NCBI GenBank assembly: GCA_026388755.1 | Contig: JAPLJE010000306.1 | Span: 1 to 9,911 of the forward strand | Source: Deltaproteobacteria bacterium | Lineage (GTDB): Bacteria > Desulfobacterota > Desulfobacteria > Desulfobacterales > Desulfatirhabdiaceae | DNA length: 9,911 nt | Direction of reading: 5' to 3' | Shown: one piece after another, positions 1-7,670 of the stretch | How the letters are laid out: each line of letters begins with the position of its first letter | How positions within the stretch are numbered: position 1 is the first letter of the stretch | Made by a program: the position numbers and the translations under genes | Notes under the pieces: generated by a model | What the model saw: only the letters and a program-made list of their open reading frames with translations | Database searches by the model: none | Told to the model about the DNA's origin: nothing

Positions 1-230
1 GAATAACGGATGATACAGGCAATGTTTCAGCCATCGGTGTTTTTGCCGCCAAGTTGCCTTCCATACCTCCAATCGATTTGCTGCCGTATCATCATTTTGC
101 TGCCGCCAAATATGAACGACTGGGGAAAGCATACCGGCTCCTGGATATGCGCCCTCCGACAGCGGATTCCATGACCCGCGTTGCGGATCTGCTGTGTGGG
201 TTTGGACTGACCGTAAATGCGGAAGGGTGA
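1..230 (+). CDS. Glycyl radical enzyme activase (radical SAM), C-terminal fragment; probable HypD-activating enzyme
   Basis: Only the last 75 codons are present; the gene enters from the left edge and stops at TGA 228-230. The visible reading frame contains the stretch LLPYHHFAAAKYERLGKAY, which matches the conserved C-terminal segment of glycyl-radical-enzyme activases (PFL-activase family). These enzymes use S-adenosylmethionine and a 4Fe-4S cluster to abstract a hydrogen from the catalytic glycine of a partner enzyme. The radical SAM CxxxCxxC motif would lie upstream, outside the window, so it cannot be checked. The partner is almost certainly the glycyl radical enzyme starting 6 bp downstream, in the same direction and presumably the same transcript. 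If that enzyme is hydroxyproline dehydratase, this gene is the matching activase (called HypE in Clostridioides difficile, not the hydrogenase-maturation HypE). Family assignment is firm; partner specificity is inferred from position. Confidence 0.85.
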   Translation, partial: ITDDTGNVSAIGVFAAKLPSIPPIDLLPYHHFAAAKYERLGKAYRLLDMRPPTADSMTRVADLLCGFGLTVNAEG

Positions 231-236
231 TCTGTT

Positions 237-2603
237 ATGACGATTTCTGAAAGAGTTTTACAACTCCGGGAACAGAGCCTGAACACAAAGCCCTTTCTTT
301 CACCGGAACGGGCAGAGCTGATGACCGAATATTCCCGCAGGGATTCCTCGCCCGTATCCGCGCCTGTCCGGCGGGCGCTTGCGTTTCAATACCTTATGGA
401 GCATAAGGCCATCTGCATCAACGACGGCGAGCTGATTGTCGGTGAAAAAGGGCCGTTTCCCAAGGCAACGCCTACCTATCCGGAACTCTGCTGTCACAGC
501 CTGAGCGATCTGGAAATTTTAGATTCCAGAGAAAAAATCCCTTATTCGGTCAGCCCGGAAGCAAAGGCCGTATACCAGGATAGCATCATTCCTTTCTGGC
601 AAGGTAAATCCCTGCGGGAAATTATTTTCAACGAAATGACGGATGAATGGAAAGCAGCCTATGAAGCAGGCGTGTTTACCGAATTCATGGAACAGAGAGC
701 TCCTGGCCACACGGTTCTGGACGATAAAATCTATAAAAAAGGGTTTCTGGAATTCAGGCAGGAGATTCAATCGGCTTTAATCAAACTCGATTATCTCAAC
801 GACCCCAGGGCCTATGACAGCCAGCAAGAGCTCAAAGCCATGGAAATCTGCGTGGATGCCTTGATCCGATTCAGCCATCGGCATGCGGAAAAGGCCCGGA
901 CGCTGGCGGAACTGGAAACCCGGCCGGAGCGAAAGGCCGAGCTTGGACGGATTGCGGATATCTGTTTTCGTGTCCCCGCCAACCCTCCCCGTGATTTTCA
1001 TGAGGCGTTGCAGTATTACTGGTTCGTTCATTTGGGGGTAACCATCGAACTCAACACCTGGGATGCCTTTGACCCGGGGCGCCTGGACCAGCATTTGCAT
1101 CCATTTTATCAAAAAGGCCTCGAAAATGGAACCCTGACCCGGGAAATAGCCGAGGAACTGCTCCAGTGTTTCTGGATCAAGTTCAACAATCAGCCGGCAC
1201 CCCCCAAGGTGGGCGTCACAGCAGCCGAAAGCGGCACATACACGGATTTTGCCCAGATCAACGTCGGTGGGATGAAGCCGGACGGATCCGACGGGGTCAA
1301 CGATATATCGTATCTGCTGCTGGACGTCATTGAGGACATGCGCCTGCTTCAGCCCAGTTCATCCATTCAGGTCAGCAAGAAAAATCCGGACAGGTTCATC
1401 AAGCGGGCGGCCGAAATCATTCGAACCGGCTTTGGTCAGCCTTCGATATTTAATGCGGATCTGATCGTTCAGGAGCTGGTCCGCCAGGGAAAATCGCTGG
1501 ATGACGCCCGACGAGGCGGATCCAGCGGATGCGTGGAGGTCGGGGCCTTTGGAAAGGAAAGCTATACCCTTACCGGATACTTCAATATGCCAAAAATACT
1601 TGAGATCACCCTGCATAACGGTAAGGACCCCCGAACCGGGAAGAAAATCGGGATTGAAACCGGTAATCCCAAAGAGTTTACCACATTCGATGACCTTTTT
1701 AATGCATTTGTTCAGCAGATGAACCATTTTATCGACATCAAGGTCAGGGGCAATAATGTCATCGAGCGCCTTTATGCCAGGTTAATGCCGGCCCCGTTTC
1801 TGTCCATTCTGATCGATGACTGCATTGCAACCGGAACGGATTACCACGATGGCGGCGCCCGCTATAATACCACCTATATTCAGGGTGTGGGTCTGGGTTC
1901 CCTTACCGATATGATGTCGGCCATCCGGTACCATGTTTTTGATCAAAAAAACCTTTCCATGTCAACGCTTTTGACCGTTCTGGCAGATGATTTTTCAGGC
2001 CATGACAGAATCCGGCTGATGTTGATGAACAAAACCCCCCGGTATGGAAATGACGACGACTATGCCGATGATCTCATGAAGTCTATTTTCGAGGCCTATT
2101 TTTCAGTTGTTGACGGTCGAAAAAACACAAGGAACGGCACCTATCACATCAATCTGCTGCCAACAACCTGCCATGTCTATTTTGGGTCCGTGACCGGTGC
2201 AACGCCCGATGGCCGGCGTGCTGGGGAGCCACTTTCAGAAGGGATTTCACCGGTGCAGGGCGCGGATCGAAAGGGTCCGACCGCCGTCCTCAAATCCGCG
2301 GCCAAGATGGATCATGTCCGAACCGGCGGAACGCTTCTCAACCAGAAATTCACGCCGCAGCTTCTGAAGACCGATACGGATCTGGACAGGCTGGTTCAGC
2401 TGATACGCACCTATTTCAAGCTGGACGGGCATCACATTCAATTCAATGTGGTGGATGCGGCGGCCCTTCGTGCGGCTCAGCAGCATCCGGAAAAGTACCG
2501 GGGTCTGATTGTCCGCGTTGCCGGTTACAGCGATTATTTCTGCGATCTAGGAGAAGCACTTCAGGAGGAAATCATTGCCCGAACCGAGCACAGCTGCTTC
2601 TGA
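237..2603 (+). CDS. hypD: Glycyl radical enzyme, probable trans-4-hydroxy-L-proline dehydratase
   Basis: The 788-residue protein is complete. It has the active-site cysteine loop SSGCVEV (Cys432, Glu434) and the C-terminal glycyl-radical motif VRVAGYSDYF (Gly763), the two signatures of the family. From memory, C. difficile HypD is 789 residues with Cys434, Glu436, Tyr450, Gly765 and pocket residues Phe152, His160, Asp278, Ser334, Phe340 and Thr645. Every one has the identical residue here at a constant offset of minus two (Phe150, His158, Asp276, Ser332, Phe338, Cys432, Glu434, Tyr448, Thr643, Gly763). That argues for dehydration of trans-4-hydroxy-L-proline to (S)-1-pyrroline-5-carboxylate rather than choline, diol, isethionate or formate chemistry. 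The enzyme is cytoplasmic and oxygen-sensitive. The ATG follows a GGAAGG-type ribosome site inside the activase tail, and the constant offset supports this start. This hypD is unrelated to the hydrogenase-maturation gene of the same name. No pyrroline-5-carboxylate reductase gene is nearby. Family is certain; substrate is well supported but unproven. Confidence 0.85.
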   Translation: MTISERVLQLREQSLNTKPFLSPERAELMTEYSRRDSSPVSAPVRRALAFQYLMEHKAICINDGELIVGEKGPFPKATPTYPELCCHSLSDLEILDSREKIPYSVSPEAKAVYQDSIIPFWQGKSLREIIFNEMTDEWKAAYEAGVFTEFMEQRAPGHTVLDDKIYKKGFLEFRQEIQSALIKLDYLNDPRAYDSQQELKAMEICVDALIRFSHRHAEKARTLAELETRPERKAELGRIADICFRVPANPPRDFHEALQYYWFVHLGVTIELNTWDAFDPGRLDQHLHPFYQKGLENGTLTREIAEELLQCFWIKFNNQPAPPKVGVTAAESGTYTDFAQINVGGMKPDGSDGVNDISYLLLDVIEDMRLLQPSSSIQVSKKNPDRFIKRAAEIIRTGFGQPSIFNADLIVQELVRQGKSLDDARRGGSSGCVEVGAFGKESYTLTGYFNMPKILEITLHNGKDPRTGKKIGIETGNPKEFTTFDDLFNAFVQQMNHFIDIKVRGNNVIERLYARLMPAPFLSILIDDCIATGTDYHDGGARYNTTYIQGVGLGSLTDMMSAIRYHVFDQKNLSMSTLLTVLADDFSGHDRIRLMLMNKTPRYGNDDDYADDLMKSIFEAYFSVVDGRKNTRNGTYHINLLPTTCHVYFGSVTGATPDGRRAGEPLSEGISPVQGADRKGPTAVLKSAAKMDHVRTGGTLLNQKFTPQLLKTDTDLDRLVQLIRTYFKLDGHHIQFNVVDAAALRAAQQHPEKYRGLIVRVAGYSDYFCDLGEALQEEIIARTEHSCF

Positions 2604-2777
2604 TGGCTTCGTAAAAACCGATCTGCGTTGATTACGCCGTATGCACTGTGCGCTTCATAGACAGGGTTCGCACGCCTTGCTCTTGAACAGGCGGAATGCC
2701 GGTACTTTGCCATTTCTGGATGCTTTCATACAAAACGGGTCTTCATACTTCACTTTCAGACCTCGTTAATTCGAACT

Positions 2778-2795
2778 AAAAAATGATCATTTTTT
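2778..2795. repeat. 18-bp perfect palindrome AAAAAATGATCATTTTTT
   Basis: Six A, TGATCA, six T reads the same on both strands, with a seventh T following at 2796. It lies 175 bp past the hypD stop, in a gap without genes. The core has no loop and is AT-only apart from the central GATC, so it is a poor RNA terminator; a protein-binding site or a chance AT-rich palindrome are the alternatives. Confidence 0.5.
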
Positions 2796-3106
2796 TGGAC
2801 ATTCGATCAATCAATTGGCGAATTGTTCTGGTCCAGCTTTATCCCCTGTGTCGAATTCGATTCTTTATTCAGGTACGCACTCCTTTTCCCTGTCATTTCC
2901 GCAGGATTCTCTTGTTTTTCATTGTCATACAATATATCTTGCCAACATATTTTCAACAAAAGTTAAATTCACTTCCCCATGATTTTCTTGATGGCCTCAA
3001 CAGGAGTATTAGAGTTGTAAAATGGAGGTGCATCAGCGCGCCATTATGGTGAAATCTCACTATTTACAATCAGGGGAACCATAGTACACAAAAAGTGAGT
3101 AATTTC

Positions 3107-3114
3107 GGAGGAGA
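3107..3114 (+). promoter_or_regulatory. Strong Shine-Dalgarno site of cysC
   Basis: GGAGGAGA ends two bases before the ATG at 3117; the GGAGG core at 3107-3111 is five bases from it. This fixes the start of the APS kinase, since there is no competing in-frame start with such a site. Confidence 0.75.
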
Positions 3115-3116
3115 GA

Positions 3117-3767
3117 ATGACTACAGTTAAAGCGACCAATATCACTTGGCACAGTACACATGTTGATCGAAAAGACCGAGAACGACTTCTCAGGCAGAAA
3201 GGCTGCACAATCTGGTTTACGGGGCTTCCTTCATCAGGGAAAAGTACAACGGCTTTTACCCTCGAGCATGAACTTATTAGCCTTGGATACCTGGCTTATG
3301 CCCTCGACGGTGACAATGTGCGCCACGGGTTGAATAAAAACTTGGGATTTTCGGCGGAAGACCGAGAAGAAAATATCAGGCGCATTGGAGAGGTCGCCAA
3401 GCTTTTCTCTGATGGAGGGGTGATAACCATGGCCAGCTTTATTTCCCCCTACCGCGAAGACCGCGACCTTGCAAGAAAAGTTCACAATGATGCAGGACTT
3501 TGCTTTGTGGAAGTATTTGTTGACACTCCCATAGAGATTTGTGAAAGACGAGACCCTAAAGGCCTTTATAAGAAAGCACGCAAAGGCGAAATAACGGGCT
3601 TTACCGGGATCAATGACCCATATGAGCCACCTCTCAACCCAGAAATAGTTGTTAGGACGGCCGAACACCCGCCCCATATAATCACGGCTCAAATCCTATC
3701 GTTTCTCAAAAGAAATGGCGTTCTGATTGTCGACGAAAATCGGACTGAAAATTTAAGGGATCGATGA
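3117..3767 (+). CDS. cysC: Adenylylsulfate (APS) kinase
   Basis: The 216-residue protein phosphorylates adenosine 5'-phosphosulfate with ATP to give PAPS, the donor for sulfate assimilation and for sulfotransferases. Visible features in order are the typical N-terminal NITWH and DRKDRERLLRQKG segment, the P-loop GLPSSGKS (36-43), the APS-binding DGDNVRHGL (64-72), FISPYR with Ser110 (equivalent to the phosphorylated serine of E. coli CysC), and the lid KARKGEITGFTGI (153-165) followed by DPYEPP. Length is normal for a stand-alone kinase, with no fused ATP sulfurylase. A GGAGGAGA site precedes the ATG. The gene stands alone: no cysD, cysN, sat, aps or sulfotransferase gene adjoins it, and it converges on the PBP gene with 48 bp between the two stop codons. 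Its codons look AT-richer than those of hypD, hisG or sdhA, which, with the AT-rich upstream gap, hints at acquisition. Function is certain at the enzyme level; the physiological use of PAPS is unknown. Confidence 0.96.
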   Translation: MTTVKATNITWHSTHVDRKDRERLLRQKGCTIWFTGLPSSGKSTTAFTLEHELISLGYLAYALDGDNVRHGLNKNLGFSAEDREENIRRIGEVAKLFSDGGVITMASFISPYREDRDLARKVHNDAGLCFVEVFVDTPIEICERRDPKGLYKKARKGEITGFTGINDPYEPPLNPEIVVRTAEHPPHIITAQILSFLKRNGVLIVDENRTENLRDR

Positions 3768-3815
3768 AAGAAAAGGCCCGCAATGATCGCGCAAAAACCA
3801 AAGATCTGAATTGTG

Positions 3816-6224
3816 TCAATACTCGGTTTTTGAAAGATCCTCTGGTTCATTCCCGGTGCCCGAATGGGCGGATGCATCGGTGGGAAGAGTTCCTTCCTTG
3901 AAGCATTCAAATAGGACGTTTTGCGTGGCAGGGCCTGCCAGTCGGCCGGTGGCTGCGTCAACCTTCGCAAAAACGATTCCTTCGGGAACCGGAAAAATCT
4001 GAATGGGCTTATTGGCAAGCGCCCGCTTCATAAACCCCACCCACACCGGGCAAGCGGCAGCACCGCCCGTTTCACCCTTTCCCAGCGTTCCTTCTTCGTC
4101 AAATCCAACCCAGACTCCGGTAATAAATTCCGGGGTATATCCCACAAACCAGGCATCGTTCAGATTGTTGGTTGTGCCGGTTTTTCCGGCCGCTGGACGG
4201 TTCAATTCTCTGGCCTTTCGACCGGTTCCATTTTTGACAACGCTTTCCAGAAGGCTGGTCATGATGAAGGCCGTACTTTTTTCAATGACCTGCATTTTTT
4301 CCGGGGTGGTTTCTTCAAGAACACGGCCGTTCTGATCCGTGATTTTGGTGATGAATACAGGCTGGACTAAATCTCCGGCGTTGTCAAAGACAGAATAGGC
4401 TCTGACCAGCTCCAGAAGGGAAACACCGGAGGAGCCCAGCGCAATGGAGAGGTTGTGCTCCAAAGTGGAGGTGATGCCCAGTTTTTTGGCATAGCCGATG
4501 GCATAGTCCACGCCGATATCCTGAAGAATTTTCACCGTCACCACGTTCACGGATTTTTCAAGGGCGTTTCGCAGCAGGATTTGCCCGGAATATTTTCTGT
4601 CATAATTCTGAGGTTTCCAGACCGAATCGCCTTCATCATCCTGAAATGCGATAGGCGAGTCGATCATTACCGTTGCAGGAGTGTACCCCTTATCAATGGC
4701 TGCGGCATAGATGACGGGTTTAAAAGACGATACAGGTTGCCGCCTGGACTGGATGGCGCGGTTAAACTGGCTGTCCCTGAAATCCCGGCCGCCGACCATT
4801 ACCTTGACCTGACCGGTCCCTGCTTCCAGACAAAGCAGGGCGCCCTGAACTTTAGGAGTTTGTTCCAGTGAAAGGTTCCATTTGTCTCCATCCTTGGCTT
4901 TATCCACAACTTTGACCAGAATGACGTCTCCAATGCCAAGTATGGTTGGCGGCCGCTTCGCGCCGGATTCCTGTTTGGTGCTATTCGGAGTGGATTTTTT
5001 GGCCCATTTCATCTCAGCAAACCGGATGACGCCCTGGGATTTACCAATGCGAATCCCCGCAGACTGTTCGGTTTCACTGATCGAAACGACAACCCCGCTT
5101 AAAATGACTCCGGGTTTGATCGGCGCGTCCTTGATTTCTTCCTGAATGGCTGTGGAAAAGGACTCAATTTCATCCGTTTTCAAATGTTTGATCGGCCCTC
5201 GATACCCCTGGCGCTTATCGAGTGCGCCAAGGCCGATACCCAGCTCTTCCTGGGCAGCCTTTTGCATGTCGATGTTGACAGCCGCATATATACTGAGTCC
5301 ATTGCTGTACAAAGTGTCTGGGCCGAATTTGGCTTCAACATACCGACGGATATGTTCGGTATAAAACGGCACTTCTTCGATATACCAATTTTTTCGAGGC
5401 TTGATGTCCATGGCTTGCTGAATGGCCGCCGCCGCCTGTGCTTCGGTGATGTAACCTTCAGCTGCCATGCGGGTTAAGACGTAAACCTGGCGCTGCTTGG
5501 CCCTGTCCGGATACCGAAACGGGGAATATTTGGTGGGGGCCTGGGGAAGTCCTGCCAGCAGCGCGCATTCGGCAAGATTTAAATCCGTAACAGGTTTGCC
5601 GAAATAATTTTCCGAAGCCGCTTCGATTCCGTAAGCGCCGTGGCCCAGATAAATCTGATTCAGATATAAAAACAGGATTTCGTCTTTGGAAAATGCCTTG
5701 CTGATCCGATAAGCCAGAATGGCTTCCTTGATTTTTCGGGTATAGCTACGCTCCGGCGTCAGCAGAAATGATTTGGTAACCTGCTGGGTAATAGTGCTTC
5801 CGCCCTGAACCACGCCGCCGGCTTCGATGTTTTTCAATACGGCCCGGAAGATACCGATGACATCAATGCCTGGGTGAGAGTAGAACCTGGAATCTTCTGC
5901 AGCAATAAACGCCTCTTTCAGGATTTGAGGAATTCTGGATATGGGGATGACAATCCGTCGTTCTTTGTAAAATTCGCCGATTTTACGGTTATCGTCTGAA
6001 TAAACCGAGGTGACAATTGGCGGATGGTAATCGGATAATTTGGATATTTTTGGCAGATCTTCGTTGATATAAAAATAAAGCAGGATTGCTGCAATAATTC
6101 CTGTGATAATGGTGACCGAACCTGACCAGAAAACCGTTTTGATAATGATCCTGGACAGACTTGGGCGGGGTTTCTGGCGGGCCCGCTTTTTCAGAATCTG
6201 TGATGTTTTTCGAAATTCAGGCAT
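3816..6224 (-). CDS. mrcA: Class A penicillin-binding protein 1A (bifunctional transglycosylase/transpeptidase)
   Basis: The 802-residue inner-membrane enzyme polymerises lipid II into glycan strands and cross-links their peptides in the periplasm. A basic cytoplasmic tail is followed by one membrane anchor at about residues 27-52. The GT51 domain shows EDSRFYSHPG with catalytic Glu110, GGSTITQQ (141-148), RKIKEAILA and KDEILFLYLNQIYLG. A middle segment around 370-455 (GVILSGVVVSIS onward) fits the OB-like insertion characteristic of PBP1A. The transpeptidase domain has the nucleophile motif SSFK (Ser499), SVN (558-560) and KTGT (681-684), all intact. Length is usual for PBP1A. The gene is monocistronic in this view, convergent with cysC and divergent from hisI. 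The bases before the ATG carry no clear Shine-Dalgarno site, but no better upstream in-frame start is visible. The symbol mrcA follows E. coli usage; ponA would be equivalent. Confidence 0.95.
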   Translation of the reverse strand: MPEFRKTSQILKKRARQKPRPSLSRIIIKTVFWSGSVTIITGIIAAILLYFYINEDLPKISKLSDYHPPIVTSVYSDDNRKIGEFYKERRIVIPISRIPQILKEAFIAAEDSRFYSHPGIDVIGIFRAVLKNIEAGGVVQGGSTITQQVTKSFLLTPERSYTRKIKEAILAYRISKAFSKDEILFLYLNQIYLGHGAYGIEAASENYFGKPVTDLNLAECALLAGLPQAPTKYSPFRYPDRAKQRQVYVLTRMAAEGYITEAQAAAAIQQAMDIKPRKNWYIEEVPFYTEHIRRYVEAKFGPDTLYSNGLSIYAAVNIDMQKAAQEELGIGLGALDKRQGYRGPIKHLKTDEIESFSTAIQEEIKDAPIKPGVILSGVVVSISETEQSAGIRIGKSQGVIRFAEMKWAKKSTPNSTKQESGAKRPPTILGIGDVILVKVVDKAKDGDKWNLSLEQTPKVQGALLCLEAGTGQVKVMVGGRDFRDSQFNRAIQSRRQPVSSFKPVIYAAAIDKGYTPATVMIDSPIAFQDDEGDSVWKPQNYDRKYSGQILLRNALEKSVNVVTVKILQDIGVDYAIGYAKKLGITSTLEHNLSIALGSSGVSLLELVRAYSVFDNAGDLVQPVFITKITDQNGRVLEETTPEKMQVIEKSTAFIMTSLLESVVKNGTGRKARELNRPAAGKTGTTNNLNDAWFVGYTPEFITGVWVGFDEEGTLGKGETGGAAACPVWVGFMKRALANKPIQIFPVPEGIVFAKVDAATGRLAGPATQNVLFECFKEGTLPTDASAHSGTGNEPEDLSKTEY

Positions 6225-6339
6225 AGATTTGATGGTCTTTTGTGTTTGGGTGAGAGCAGCTCAAAACTTCATGAGCATATTTCTTTACAAATTTTCAGTG
6301 ACTTGTTACTTTACACTCCTCCGGTTGGTTAAATGTGTT

Positions 6340-6367
6340 ATTATAACTCAGGAAGACAGAAAGACAA
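6340..6367 (-). promoter_or_regulatory. Probable sigma-70 promoter of the PBP1A gene
   Basis: On the minus strand TTGTCT (plus-strand 6362-6367) is followed after 16 bp by a perfect -10 box TATAAT (plus-strand 6340-6345). Transcription would start near 6333, giving a leader of about 110 nt before the ATG at 6224. The same AT-rich core read on the plus strand offers TATAAC (6342-6347) as a possible -10 for hisI, but without a recognisable -35 box. Assigned by eye from consensus only. Confidence 0.45.
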
Positions 6368-6401
6368 GAAATTTTAGCAATGACCTTTAGCAGGATAGAT
6401 T

Positions 6402-6782
6402 ATGGACGCAATTAAACTTGATTTCAACAAACTCGAAGGGCTGGTGCCGGCCATTGTTCAGGACTTTAAAACCGGCGAGGTCCTGATGCTGGCATTCATG
6501 AATGTCGAAGCATGGGAAGTTACGCTTTCAACCGGCAAAGCCACGTATTATAGCCGGACCCGAAAAAAACTCTGGATCAAAGGCGAAACATCCGGCCACT
6601 GTCAGATCGTTAAGGAAATCCGTATCGACTGTGACAACGATACGGTGCTGCTGAAAGTAGAGCAGGTCGGCGGCGCCGCCTGCCATACCGGCCATAAAAG
6701 CTGTTTCTTTCAGCGTGTGGAGGGAAGCTCCGTCAGAATATGTGGAGAGCCGATTTTTAATCCAAAGGAGGTCTATAAATAA
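6402..6782 (+). CDS. hisI: Phosphoribosyl-AMP cyclohydrolase
   Basis: The 126-residue enzyme opens the purine ring of phosphoribosyl-AMP to give ProFAR, the third step of histidine biosynthesis, in the cytoplasm. The sequence carries the family hallmarks: [14 protein letters not shown] near the N-terminus, [12 protein letters not shown] (47-58), and the metal site DCDND (76-80) followed by [12 protein letters not shown]. Asp76, Asp78 and Asp80 fit the magnesium ligands and Cys77, Cys94 and Cys101 the zinc ligands. It is the single-domain form, without the HisE pyrophosphohydrolase that is fused in E. coli, so a separate hisE must exist elsewhere. An AGGA at 6392-6395 serves as ribosome site. 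The stop codon TAA at 6780-6782 touches the ATG of hisG, so the two are surely co-transcribed. It is divergent from the PBP gene across 177 bp. Confidence 0.96.
   Translation: MDAIKLDFNKLEGLVPAIVQDFKTGEVLMLAFMNVEAWEVTLSTGKATYYSRTRKKLWIKGETSGHCQIVKEIRIDCDNDTVLLKVEQVGGAACHTGHKSCFFQRVEGSSVRICGEPIFNPKEVYK
6764..6772 (+). promoter_or_regulatory. Shine-Dalgarno site of hisG inside the hisI end
   Basis: AAAGGAGGT within the last codons of hisI lies ten bases before the hisG ATG at 6783. It is a near-perfect anti-16S match and decides the hisG start, which directly follows the hisI stop with no gap. Confidence 0.75.
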
Positions 6783-7658
6783 ATGAACACTATTTTGAAA
6801 CTGGGGATTCCCAAAGGAAGCCTGCAAAACGCAACCGTTGAGCTGTTCAGGCGCTCCGGCTGGAAAATCGATGTGAATGGCAGAAGTTATTTTCCTGAAA
6901 TCAATGATGACAACATTGAATGCGCCTTGTGCAGGGCTCAGGAAATGTCGCGATATGTTGAAAACGGTACGATGGACGCCGGACTTACCGGCAAGGACTG
7001 GATCGCCGAAAATAGATCGAATGTCCATGTCGTGGCGGATCTTGTCTATTCAAAAGTGAGTGCAAGGCCAGCCCGGTGGGTGCTTGCCGTTCCTTTTGAC
7101 TCTCCGGCCAGAAAACCCGAAGATCTTGCAGGTAAAAAGATTGCAACAGAACTGGTTGAGTTTACGAAAAATTATTTTGCTGAAAGAGGTGTTCCGGTAA
7201 CCGTTGAGTTTTCCTGGGGAGCGACAGAGGCGAAGGTGGTATCGGGTCTGGCGGATGCCATTGTCGAGGTTACGGAAACCGGCAGCACCATCAAGGCTCA
7301 CGGCCTTCGGATCATTCATGAGCTGATGCAGACCAATACCCAACTGATCTCCAATCATGAATCGTGGGAAAATCCTGAAAAAAGAGAGAAAATCGAGCAG
7401 ATTGCGCTGCTGCTTCAGGGAGCGCTGCTGGGGGAAAAACTGGTGGGCCTCAAAATGAATGTTCCGGACTTCTGTCTTGAGAAAGTGGTTTCACTGTTGC
7501 CCAGCCTGAACGCTCCGACGGTTGCATCCCTTTACAAATCCACCTGGTATTCGGTTGAAACCGTTGTGAATACCCATGTGGTGAGGGAACTGATTCCGGT
7601 CTTGATGAAAAATGGTGCGGAAGGGATTATTGAGTATCCGTTGAATAAAGTGATATAG
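6783..7658 (+). CDS. hisG: ATP phosphoribosyltransferase, long form with regulatory domain
   Basis: The 291-residue enzyme joins ATP and PRPP to form phosphoribosyl-ATP, the first committed step of histidine synthesis. The N-terminal LGIPKGSL (7-14), [10 protein letters not shown] (65-74) and the PRPP-binding loop [14 protein letters not shown] (162-175) are intact. Residues from about 214 to 291, beginning [15 protein letters not shown], form the C-terminal ACT-like domain of long-form HisG. Long enzymes are hexamers inhibited by histidine and do not need the HisZ subunit. The gene follows hisI without a gap and has a strong ribosome site. No other his genes follow; transcription runs into the low-complexity gap before the convergent sdhB. 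No leader peptide or attenuator is apparent upstream of hisI, so feedback inhibition of this protein is the only control I can infer. Confidence 0.96.
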   Translation: MNTILKLGIPKGSLQNATVELFRRSGWKIDVNGRSYFPEINDDNIECALCRAQEMSRYVENGTMDAGLTGKDWIAENRSNVHVVADLVYSKVSARPARWVLAVPFDSPARKPEDLAGKKIATELVEFTKNYFAERGVPVTVEFSWGATEAKVVSGLADAIVEVTETGSTIKAHGLRIIHELMQTNTQLISNHESWENPEKREKIEQIALLLQGALLGEKLVGLKMNVPDFCLEKVVSLLPSLNAPTVASLYKSTWYSVETVVNTHVVRELIPVLMKNGAEGIIEYPLNKVI

Positions 7659-7670
7659 GTTTAAATGTGG

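Larger units (their letters stand above)
2604..3116. other. 513-bp intergenic region, AT-richer, no convincing gene
   Basis: This gap separates hypD from cysC. The first ~100 bases, starting at the hypD stop (TGATGGCTTCGTAAAAA at 2601-2617), resemble dispersed repeats seen between genes in Desulfobacterales, here degraded. A small hairpin, GTGCG 2648-2652 with CGCAC 2669-2673, lies inside it. A perfect palindrome is at 2778-2795, and CAATT-GGCG-AATTG is at 2812-2825. The right half is AT-rich and must hold the cysC promoter; TACAAT at 3065-3070 is a fair -10 box, but no good -35 box lies at the right distance. An 89-codon open frame at 2783-3052 has no family features and no ribosome site and is not called. 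I see no clear intrinsic terminator for hypD. Confidence 0.6.

Noticed and set aside
237..2603. Pyruvate formate-lyase, choline lyase, or isethionate sulfite-lyase identity for the glycyl radical enzyme
   Set aside because: Pyruvate formate-lyase has two adjacent active-site cysteines; here there is a single Cys432 followed by Val-Glu. Length and pocket residues follow HypD rather than CutC or IslA.
2783..3052. 89-codon plus-strand open frame in the hypD-cysC gap (MIIFLDIRSI...)
   Set aside because: It starts inside the AT palindrome, has no ribosome site and no recognisable motif, and its aromatic/hydrophobic bias is what AT-rich non-coding DNA gives.
3768..3815. Bidirectional terminator between cysC and the PBP gene
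   Set aside because: The 48-bp gap has no stable GC hairpin with a T-tract on either strand that I could find by eye.
3921..4370. 149-codon plus-strand frame opposite the PBP1A gene
   Set aside because: It is antisense to the intact transpeptidase domain (KTGT region); the composition mirrors the coding strand and no independent evidence supports it.
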